From Pseudisothecium myosuroides (lineage: Eukaryota; Streptophyta; Bryopsida; Hypnales; Lembophyllaceae): a stretch of DNA of 64,000 nt. The position numbers were made by a program, and so were the translations under genes. Each line of letters starts with the position of its first letter. Within the stretch, counting starts at the first letter, position 1. The notes beneath the pieces were generated by a model. That model made no database searches and had not been told where the DNA came from. It was given only the letters and a program-made list of their open reading frames with translations. Shown here in pieces: positions 24,714 to 34,621 of this stretch. Location of the stretch: assembly GCA_951799445.1 (NCBI GenBank), contig OX637288.1, positions 31,475,288 through 31,539,287 on the forward strand, written 5' to 3'.

Positions 24714-27700
24714 ATGATAGCCAGATTGCTTGGCGACCGAATCATGGAATCGCAAGTTGCATTTGAAGGGATTCATCCGCGGGCTATCTGGAAAGGAAAC
24801 CCGCTCATTCAGAAATGGGGACTGTGCTGGAGAGATGGACCAGACCAGCGAGTTGAAATTGCATGCACCGTCGTCATGAAAGGGGTTGTGATGCCTGGGA
24901 AGGGCAATGTTCTAAATTTAGCTGAAGCTGGAGAGGAGGTGCATGTCATGGTTTGTCTTCATCCCATTGGAAACTCAGAAGGACCGACAGACCACATTGC
25001 GATTTCCTTGCCTTGGAACACATTCTCCCAAGAAGTCAGCGGTATGGCGTCTTCCCGTCAGGGCATGATTTTTACTGATGATTGTCCTAGTAGTCTAGAG
25101 GATCTAATGGAAGGCTGGACATCCTTGCGCGACACAAGAGACCTTCAAAACGCACAGGTTGTTGTTGAAATGTTCGTCGCCCAAAAGACTGCAGAAAAGG
25201 CACAGAAAAAGGCGAGTGCCGGTCAAGGTTCCCAGCCCACACCGCAGACGCCAACGAAGCAAAAAGGAAAAGCCAAACAGAGATCCGACAAGAATATGAT
25301 GCCGTTGGAGGATGCGCTTTTTAAGGCAAATAGGCTTACCTCAAAGACAAAAGAGAGCGAGGTCGAGGCTATTCGTCAAGCCCTCGTGCATGGATTGAGT
25401 TCTGCTTTTCCATACAAGAAACAACAACTCGCCGGACTCATCCATTCGGATAGGTTGCACATTGCGCCGGCATCGTTGAAGTATCGAGCGATTTTAGCGG
25501 AGCGTCATACTCAGGTCTGTAATCTCTACAGAACTTTGATTTGTAATTGTATTCCCCTCTATCGGCTACCATCCGATACTAAATTCCAAAATTTCTTACC
25601 ACGTTTTATTGGTTGGTGCTAAGTAAAGCAAACCTACCAAGGATATGGACCAATTCGGAAAAAAGCGGAGATATATGCTCTTCCTTTGAAACGTGCTCCG
25701 CTGGCTACGGACACTAGGTTAGAAGTGGGATTTGATTCCATACCGTTGGAGATGGACACTGTGACATTGAGTACAAGTGAAATCGTGGCCTGGTGGCAAG
25801 ATCCAAGCATTCATTGGTATATTATTGGAAGCCAGCATACGGTCACAGTATGTCGCGAGTTGGCAGCATCGTGCCCAGAGGGTTCAGAGGACAAAAAAGA
25901 CTACCTGTTGTTTGAGGTGATTCCAGTGCACAGTCAAGATACACTAACTCTCAAGCGCGTCTCCAATGGTTTGAATTTGGATATGGTAGAGAAGATTGCA
26001 AAGGAAAGCTTCCGATCCTGCGCTGAGTTGGCGAGAGCTACTTGGGCAAAAGCTGGGTGCCCGGAGCCCCATAGAGGCAGTGGCAAACCGACGCTCGCAT
26101 TTGAGGTAGTTTTTTCACTTCCCTACACTTTCGCGTATACTGTTTGCAGCATTGTGTTCGCCTTGATTGCTTTCAAATGGATGTCGGTTTCCAAAATGAT
26201 GTGTCTAGTGTTGATATCGGCCGCTAGCCGACAGGCTTGCTTCAATGTCGACTGCCGGCCAATACATGACTACATGTACCCAAGTCTGACTTTTAGTGTC
26301 TTCCATTCCAACAGGCTGCGAAAGCTAGTGCCTTGGTGCACTTTGCAGATGAGAAAGGCACTAGTAAGCTTCCGCTTCTTTTTGTAAACAGTACCACGTG
26401 GGACCTTTGGACCCAAGTGTTTAATGAGTGGGAAGTAGGGAACCTTATTTCCGAAGATGGGACCGTCAAGCCGCAAAATGATGAGGAGGTTTTTGCAAAG
26501 CCCATGATGAATATCACGAAGTCGGATGTGACAGCAACTCTCGGGCTTCGAGACTTCGACTTGCAGGAGCTAGCGCGAGAGATTCTTGCCAAAAGAGTTT
26601 CCATCAAAAATACAGCAAAAGTGCAAAAAGCTGGTTGCTTGACTCTAGTGGAATGGTGCAAGGACAAAAAGCTGGACCGAGTGATCAAGAATGAGCTCAT
26701 GTGGCTGAAGAAGCAGCACCCCCTGCCATGCAAGGACGCCGACTGGGTTCCCTACACCGACGACGCTTGGCAAGCACTAGTTGATGATAATGGCTACTCT
26801 CCCGAGGTCGTCCGCAACATATGGAAGGAGCTTCGAAAGGACGTGGAGACCAGCAAATGGTTGGACGGCCGATTTTCCTCGATGAGTCCAACTATGGACA
26901 AATCGCCAAATGGCAAGGCTCCAGCATTCTTTTACACTGTTTTGAAGAAGTTCTCATCCACCGAAGCAGTGCCTGTGACGGCCGGCAATACACAAGTTGT
27001 CACGAAATCAAAGGAGGCTGAGTTTGAGTGTCGCCATGCTGCATCAATGGCTGATGTCATTGTGTCTTTGGACTTGGGATCCAATTGTCTTAATATTGCG
27101 CCAGGCTCCACAAAACTGTTTGTGATATTTACATACTTGCCTGATGGTGTGGAATTGCCCGTCATGAGAGACGAGTTCCAGCAGGTTGTGGAGATGGCGA
27201 GGCACGTTCCTGAAGACGACTTCATTGAAGATGCAGTCGAAGGAGAGATTGTTGAGCATCCTGAGAATCCGCTTCCACTATTTATTATTGGGAGCTCTCG
27301 GGTTTGTGATAACGTCGTATCCGCCTCAAATAGATCAGGGTCGAAATGGTTTGTCTACACCGTGTACTACCAAGCAGGACCTCGGTGCGGCTTCTAGGGC
27401 ACCGACATGGACTCGAGGCCTTTAGTGACCTTGTCCATTACATATCCTCATCCGCATGATTACCCTGTAGTCTTCCCTGGGTTCAGGGTGATTGCATGAA
27501 AGACTGGTCAATTTTGTTCCATGTTGGGAAAATTGGGGTTGTCTTTTGCTATAACATTTGAATTATGAACCCAATGCCAAAAACAAAAAAGCTATTTCTA
27601 AATATCTTGATTGTAATTATATCCCTTATTTTTTTTTAAATTTAAAAAATCATTTAATATTTAAAAGTCAATTTCTCTAATTTGTCACACTTTCAAATTT

Positions 27701-30700
27701 AGGGGTTTTGAATACTAATGAGCAGCTTAATTTAATGATTTTCAATTGAAATTTCTACAGTGTATTCATCTAGTAGACAAACATGTTCCTACCAAAGGGA
27801 ATCTAAAAATATATTATTTTATGTCCTCCACGTCTATGCAAAGAGGCCTCCCTTGCGCGCGTAGTTGTGAACAATAGAAATGGTTTTAACTTCATTTTTT
27901 TGGTTGAAACTCATCCCTAAGAAGTCCTCCCAAATGGACAATTTTTAGTTTTTTTTATAATTGTTTTTCCTATTTATTACAAATTAAAACGTCAAAGTAT
28001 GTATTTTTTGGGACATATTCTTGGACATAGAATTGTGGCAAAAAAATACATACTTTGACGTTTAATTTGTAATAAATAGGAAAAACAATTATAAAAAAAA
28101 CTAAAAATGGCCATTTGAGAGGACTTCTTAGGGATGAGTTTCAACCAAAAAAATGAAGTTAAAACCATTTCTATTGTTCACAACTACGCGCGCAAGGGAG
28201 GCCTCTTTGCATAGACGTGGAGGACATAAAATAATATATTTTAGATTCCCTTTGGTAGGAACATGTTTGTCTACTAGATGAATACACTGTAGAAATTTCA
28301 ATTGAAAATCATTAAATTAAGCTACTCATTAGTATTCAAAACCCCTAAATTTGAAAGTGTGACAAATTAGAGAAATTGACTTTTAAATATTAAATGATTT
28401 TTTAAATTTTAAAAAAAATAAGGGATATAATTACAATCAAGATATCTAGAAATAGCTTTTTTATTTTTGGCATTGGAATCTTAAATTAGAAGTTATAGCA
28501 CAAGACAACCTTGTCTTGCTAAAGTGTGACAAAAATCGACCAGTCTTTCATGCAGTCACCCTTCAAGAAGTTCACCAGAATCCATCATCCTCTGGATCCG
28601 TTTAATTTTTGCAAGGACGATGAAATTGATTGGAACAGTTGAATGTACGGAGTCAGCCATGGTCTACTGGAGCGGATTCTAAAGCCGACTATGAAGGCTG
28701 CCCCAGCAACAATAATGAACGTTTGGGGTGGAGGAAATGTTACCGAGATTGCTCTGGTAATGCTCTTGCACCATTTTACTCTATCGGCTGATGGCCGATA
28801 TAATTTGCGTTGATTTATTTCCTGTTTGTCTATTGGCTGGCAGCCGATACTCCTTATTGCAACTAATTTTTTGCTTCTCTATCGGATACTAGCCGATAGA
28901 ATTCATGTTGACTGATATCTCGTTCTTGTGTAGCGATGTAGGAGACCTGTTCTGGAGTTTGTTCAAACAGAGAACGGTGTTGCACATGCCCTTGAACGCG
29001 TGAAGGGCATGAGCTATGCAATCAAGGAAACCGACTAGGAGCCCCAGACCCTTGATGATTTCCAACCTCTGGAACTTGGTAATTCGCAATCCCAAGAACT
29101 TGGTGGGAAGCAGCACCAAGATCTTGGTGGGTCGCAGCACTAGGAACTGGGTGGTTCGCCAACCCAGAACCGTGGCAATTTGCCGACTCACAGCCATGGC
29201 AATTCACCAACCCACAGCCCTCCTTGTGACCAAGTCTCTGTTGCCTCAGCCCCAAAGTTTATTGACCTCGTTGGCCCTTCCAATAGGGTGCCGCGGCCCT
29301 TGCCTAAGGATGCAACAGTCGTAGAATTGGGGGACGACACATCCGAGCTTCCATTCACGCCGGGAAGAGGTATAGACTTGGACAAGTCTACTTCCCGGGA
29401 GCAATCTGAGACAAGGTTAAACCAGCCTGCATCACAGACTCGTTGTTCACCCTCCGTTTCCAATCGGGGGTTATAGATGCTATGCCCTACTTGTCAGGGC
29501 CTGCTCTACTTTGCGAGATGTCAAGGTAAGTTATATCCGCTCCAGCGCTTGTTGTCCCTCTTCATGCTCCGCCTCCTTCAGGAGCTGTAGCCAGAGTGGC
29601 GGAAGGGCATGAGGTTGTGGAAGGTCATGAACTTCTGTTGACGCAGAAGAGTCAGCTGGAGGGACCTCCGACGTCATTGACATGTGAGCCTCGTCAGGCC
29701 AAAGAGGAGGACCTTATCGGCGGCTAGCTGATACCCACAGCTTCAACCCGTAAGAAGAAAAGCAAATTACCTTTGCCATCCTCAACGTCTCAAGATACTG
29801 TGCGCTCGACTCGCTCTAAGTCCAACGTCAATAAGAGAAAGCTTGATCATCTGGACGACGTTGCTGAAGGTGGAGGCCTAGAGGGCATTCCAGATACGGA
29901 TTTGCCTAACGAGCAACTGTCTCCAATATCTGATCGGCACGGTGTTCGTAAGCGTCACCGGGATTCTAGAGGTCTGTCCTAGACAATAGACATTATTGTG
30001 TCCTGTAGTGAGTCCGGGCGTGCGTTCTCGCCTGATAGAATACATGTAGAGCAATTGCATAATTTTGACCTCGTAGTACTCTAGTGTAGCTTAGCTTCAT
30101 ATTGTATCGGCTGTCAGCCAACAAGTGTTATATATTGGCTGCCAGCCGATATCCCTTATTATAAATCAGCAACCATTTCAATTGTTTTCAACATCTCATT
30201 TGATTATGATTATGGCCTTGTAAGGTCTACAGCGCCCAAGAAAGCACGTAGTACTGGGAGCAAGGGCAGCTCGACACCGGAGGATGGCGGGGACGAATGT
30301 GTCAATACGTCCGAAGCAAAGAAGCATTGTGCTGCGCCCTCTTCAGGACCCCAGGTAGCACGTCGAAAATACTTCTTAATCTTGGACATCAATGGGACGC
30401 TGCTGCACTATGAGCCGCTGAAATTGAAACAGGGACAAGTTAAGTCTTCTTGTCTTTTCCGACTCAGACCAGGCTTGGAGCCCTTCATGGAGTTTTGCCT
30501 TTGGGCGGAATTTCAGATAGTCTTCTAGTCCAACGTCACTGACAAGAATCTAGGAACCCGCATTCAAAGTATTCACGAACTCATTCCTGAGATTGGTCCG
30601 AAGTGTATTGCATTCTCACAGTCAATGTGTGATGAATCGACTTACAGGTACCGAAAAAACCCTAACCGACCATACTTCTTGAAGCGTTTAAAACGCTTGC

Positions 30701-31057
30701 TTCAATCTCCGGAGGGGTTGGTTGGCACAGGTGCAACTTTAGATAACTGCCTTCTCATTGATGACTCGCCATACAAAAACATTTTGAACAATCCATTTTC
30801 AGCGGTTCACCTTCCTACCTGCACGGCGTCTTTGGAAAAAAAGCTCAAAAATGGGGAGTTGCCATGGCTGCAGTCTGTTATGATTCCGTTTCTTCAGGGA
30901 TTACAGACGTCTGGCCTCACAATGCCAGAGTACTGTGAGGCACATAAGGATGTCGGCACGGCTCGTTGTTTTCCTGGGTCTGCTGAATGCAATCGATTCA
31001 TTAATCTCACTCTAGAATCTCGACGCGGATTTGAGGATCCAGGCAACCCTTTTTACT
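24714..31057 (+). pseudogene. Large element-borne gene with C-terminal FCP1-type phosphatase domain, interrupted
   Basis: Exons that keep phase are 24714-25514, 25629-26105, 26315-27485 plus 28566-28756 (split by the fold-back insertion), and 28934 to about 29525. Further coding-like blocks run to about 30060 and then about 30225-31057. The N-terminal 800 residues are unrecognised. A VWGGGNVTEIAL...RRPVLEF block recalls motif I of DNA methyltransferases (weak). A Gln/Gly/Asn-rich linker follows. The last block reads FLILDINGTLLH, RPGLEPFMEF and LIDDSPYKN...NPF, the order of FCP1/SCP HAD phosphatases. The second catalytic Asp of DxDxT is Asn. In-frame stops are TAG at 27395, 29036, 29141, 29725, 29980 and 30526, and TGA at 28640. 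A one-base G-run shortening near 29,466-29,470 shifts the frame. The gene is not functional as it stands. Confidence 0.62.
27482..28565. mobile_element. Fold-back element, 1,076 bp, inserted in an exon
   Basis: Two arms of about 520 bp (27486-28011 and 28039-28561) are near-perfect inverted copies around a 27-bp loop. The tips read GGGTGATTGCATGAAAGACT on the left and the same with one change on the right. TTCA at 27482-27485 and 28562-28565 flank it. Removing the element and one TTCA joins the flanking exon sequence in frame (VVFPGF then KKFTRIHHPLDPF), so TTCA is a true target duplication. It has no coding capacity. A transcript would form a long hairpin and could feed small-RNA production (inference). 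Confidence 0.88.
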
Positions 31058-31508
31058 AAATACAGGACTAGGATCTCCTTTGAGAAAGACGCTTTGCGTG
31101 TCGGCTGCTAGCCGATACCCTTTTTGACAATTTTGATATTACATTTCTTGTAAAATTCCTGTAGTTCATCTATTGTAAGTAGCTAAACTGTCTCATTTTG
31201 AAACCCTAGTACCTGTTTATATTTGAAGACTGTATTTTTAATAGAGGAACTATTTTTGATATACTGGATTGATAGTCTGTTTCAATGATGTATATTTTGG
31301 CCATTCGGTGAGATGTACTCCTTAATGTACATTTTCATCTTTCATTGAATGTGTCTTCTATATCTTATTTTTATATAATGATGAGTGTTGTTGTAACTAT
31401 TTGGACCTACCCTTTTACTTGTCGGCCACCGTCCGATACCACTATCTGCATTGTATCTGACCCTAATATATTGCTTATTTTGAGGGCTTCGCAATTTGTT
31501 TTGGTCAG

Positions 31509-32028
31509 GGATCCACCAGCGGTCTGGGACATCCCATCAAGAAATGTGTGGTTCTTTGTGTTACGGGATTGCTATGTTATGTCGACCCACATGTCTCTAC
31601 TGATCGGTGGGATCCGCATCGCAACATTGTGAAGCGTCCTGGGATTCTTAGAATGTTTGAGATGTTGTGTCGATTCTATGTGGGTATTTGGTCAAGGCTG
31701 CCCATGGAGAAATTGAAACCTTTACTGAAACACCTACTTCTGCAGAGTGTCATTTCTAGATTGTCATTTGTGTTTGGTTGAGAATATTGTGTCGACCGTG
31801 AGAAATTCCCTTGGTCCTACAAGATGCTTGATAGGCTTTTTTACAAGCGGCGGTCTAGGGCGGTTTGCGTGGAGGATCAGGTCCTCATGGTCGATGTTAG
31901 CCCACTTTCGCTTCGCTGGACCCCAGACCCTGCTTGCTACATTCCTAGACCATTTGTTGGAGAACTCTCTTTTCCGAATACCAACCGCATTGTTCCAAAT
32001 GTTTGTGATGATATTATGATCCCTTAGC
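31509..32028 (+). pseudogene. Second FCP1-like phosphatase fragment
   Basis: One frame reads KKCVVLCVTGLLCYV, then KRPGILRMFEML and FYVGIWSRLPMEKL, and further on VLMVDVSPLS. These correspond in order to the DxDGT, RPG...F, GIWSS and VDDSP blocks of the FCP1/NIF family. The catalytic aspartates of the first block are absent and the last block has DVSP for DDSP. A TGA at 31779-31781 breaks the frame. An acceptor-like GGTCAG lies just upstream. It may be a remaining exon of the preceding gene or a separate diverged paralogue within the large element. Confidence 0.5.
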
Positions 32029-32507
32029 AGACTACAAGTCTGTTTCACATTATGTGAATTCTTCTCGAAGGCCTGGACAGTTGCATTATGAGGTGGCGAA
32101 ATCCATTCAATATGCCAAACCTGATTGGCAAGGCCTTTTTTGGTGACTAGTTCTTTGAAAATGTATTGGATGTCATCCGATATAGGAGGCTGCAGTTCTT
32201 TGGCCAGTATCGGATGCCAGCCAACACAGGAGGTCTTCTATTGTAGTTCTGTAGTAGGTAGTTCAAAATTTGTAGTTCTGTAGTGTTATAGCTTTGAAAT
32301 TCAGATACGTTTCGGCTACTAGCCGATGAATGTCCAACGGCTTATGCCTTATCTTTAATAAAATGCCCAGGATTGCTTTCACATCATCAATGTACTTGGC
32401 TTTCTATTTCACGGTTCTTCATAACTTTAATTGAAAATCGTTGTATTGGCCACTAGCCGTTATTATTTGTGGACTATTTTTCCCCATAATTGTGGACTTT
32501 GAATATT

Positions 32508-32626
32508 CCATATTTTGTTAAATTGGGGTTATAATTTCATCCAATTTTTTAATTCAAAAATAATTCAAAAATCCAAGAACTTTCACACCATAGGTCCAAA
32601 CGCCACAAAATAAAGTCCGTGCATCC
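32508..32626 (-). repeat. Right inverted repeat of the large element
   Basis: It is the inverse counterpart of 17213-17306, with the exact 15-bp core at 32516-32530. The sequence outward to about 32,830 has a diverged copy in the same orientation at 49,427-49,690, showing that this terminus belongs to a repeat family. Confidence 0.62.
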
Positions 32627-32898
32627 TTGATCCTACCTTGCGGAGAGCTTTTCACTGGTACCAAGAATGTGGCCAGGGTCTTATGGAGATTAAACTTAGA
32701 AGTTAAAACACCTAGGGTTAATTGAGAAGTTTAATTTAGGATTTTCTTAAATCTCAACGTATCAAACAAACAAACAAAACTAACAAAACTAGCAAACAAT
32801 CTAATTTAAAGTATAGACAAGTATCTTTCAAGTTTGTATATCTTCTTCAATACAATGGTTAATTTTTTGAGACAATTCTCCTATGTCTACAAATGCCA

Positions 32899-33097
32899 AT
32901 TCACTAGTAGAAAACGCAAGAAATTTGACATAATTCTGTTGATTTGGTTGCGTTGTCCCGATCACTTTTCTGTTGATTTTAACAAAAATCTGTAAATTTT
33001 AACAAATTTTTGTTAAAATCAACAGAAAAGTGACCGGGACAACGCGACCAAATCAACAGAATTCTGTCAAAATTCCTGTGTTTTTCTACTAGTGATT
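32899..33097. mobile_element. CACTA-type MITE, 193 bp
   Basis: The element at 32902-33094 begins CACTAGTAGAAAA and ends with its inverse. The arms are near-perfect inverted copies along their whole length. It is flanked by ATT at 32899-32901 and 33095-33097, the 3-bp target duplication expected for the CACTA superfamily. It is non-coding and foldable. Confidence 0.85.
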
Positions 33098-33494
33098 AGA
33101 CTTCAATGTATAAAATGGGGAATCAAACTAAAGTAATACAATTACATCCATTTGGCATCAACGATTCAACGTTGCAATAGAGCACTAGTTTCTTTAGGCC
33201 TAATTTACATTTAGATTGACTTGCCTTGGAAAAAACCCTCAAAGGTCCGAGGCTTGTCCTTGATTTGGAGGTCATGGCCAACATTTGGAGGTCACAGCCT
33301 TTGGAGCTAAGGTAGTGACACCTTAAATCTCAGGAACAAACATTTTAATGCCTCTCGGATGGCCACAACTCTAAATTTTTGTTCAATTGGGTATTTTACT
33401 TGACTCGCTAGGATTGAGGACCAAGAGAATATTTGAAGGGTGATAAGTGGTACACATATCATCTATGTTTGACGAGTGTCATGGCATAGGTAGA

Positions 33495-34621
33495 GATGCT
33501 ATTAGAATTTTTATTTTTATTTTTTGAAACCGGAGTTTATTCTAGAAAAGAATCACAGAGCAAACGGCAGAAAGCCGAGGGCCACGCCCTGGAGAACACC
33601 ACAAACACAGCCACAATGAACCTAAAATTACATGAAGATCCCACGAGTGGGCTTCTTCAGGTTCCAGGAGATATTACTACCAATCCTAGAACCAAAGAAT
33701 GGTGACCGAAGCCACATGCTGTCAAATTTCCTAAAGAACCTATCCGCCTTTGTTGGATGACGCTCGCAAAGGATGGTAGTTCGTAGCCATGCAGTCCTCC
33801 CATGATCAAGCGCCGCCTCCCAAACAAGTTGTTCTACCTTAGCCTGAGGCCATGCAATTTGGTTAAAAACCATGTCATTCCTCCTGAGTCAGCAAAGCCA
33901 TACCACTGAGCCTCGCAGAAGACTCCAGATCGTGGCACCGGGTTTGAGTTTCCAAGGCAAATTAGACCCCAGAAGGCATTGCTGCCAAGTCAGCGACTCC
34001 CATTTGCCTTCTACCTGCAGGATTGTAAGGGAAAGATACAGGACGGAGAGCCCAAAATCCCACGCCAGCTTGCTCGTTTCACACTCTATGAATCGATGAA
34101 GGATAGTCTCCTCAAACCCCCGGTCGCAGCAGGGGCAGGTGACATCAATTCCCGGGAACAGTTTTGCCCTCCAACTATTAACAGCTATAGCCTTGTGAAT
34201 AACTGACCAGAGATTCCCAGCCTCCTTCTAGGGCTTGAATCAGTGCCATATCTCAGACCATTGGGGTTGATATTCTGACGGAAGGATCCCTCGCCACTTG
34301 TCTGGAATGGACCTTTTGAGCTACGGCCACGGGTTCATCATCAGACGGCCTTTTTCGGCTGTGTAGGAGTGGAGCAGGTCCCCATTCGGCCATCTCCATC
34401 GCCCAGGATCAAAGTGCAGGTCCTTGATTAGCCCTGCGTACAGGTGAAAGCACTGTGTCTCTGAGCCTGCCTTCCTCGGGACGCTGACGATCCGGATGCA
34501 TTGGAGCAGGCCCCAATGTATCTCCCTTCCACCTGTGGGCTGTCTGGGTCTCCGCCGCAGCATCATGGAGGGTTGGCCTACGTCGAAGCTGGGCTAATCA
34601 GCCTGGATGCTCTTAGAATTT
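33495..34621 (-). mobile_element. LINE retrotransposon, 5'-truncated 3' end
   Basis: On the minus strand the fragment (33511-34605) encodes pieces of a non-LTR reverse-transcriptase C-terminus. These include WRWPNGDLLHSY, SWRAKLFPGIDV and a zinc-binding CPCC...HRFIEC block (zf-RVT) near 34,060-34,160. A T-rich run near 33,511-33,527 is the A tail in reverse. Direct repeats GATGCTATTAGAATTT and GATGCTCTTAGAATTT (one mismatch) flank it at 33495-33510 and 34606-34621 as a target-site duplication. The frame has stops, so it is dead. Confidence 0.82.

Larger units (their letters stand above)
17213..32626. mobile_element. Large composite DNA transposon, about 15.4 kb, decayed
   Basis: The ends share inverted similarity: AACCCCAATTTAACA at 17284-17298 is the exact reverse complement of 32516-32530. 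Flanking blocks also match in inverse orientation: TTTTGTGGCATTTGGAC near 17,232 pairs with GTCCAAACGCCACAAAA near 32,596. Inside are two divergently transcribed genes (18209-22451 minus; 24714-31057 plus), a second FCP1-like fragment (31509-32028) and dozens of TATCGGCT/AGCCGATA words. Those words are confined to this interval, which unifies it as one element. Both genes carry premature stops, so this copy is not autonomous. The outer boundaries and target duplication were not resolved. The superfamily is unknown to me; the minus-strand protein resembles DUF7869-type transposon proteins. Confidence 0.68.

Noticed and set aside
19307..30528. Reassignment of TAG to glutamine in this genome
   Set aside because: The intact LRR-kinase and GBPL genes end at TAG, and the TAGs occur only in a decayed mobile element; deamination explains them.
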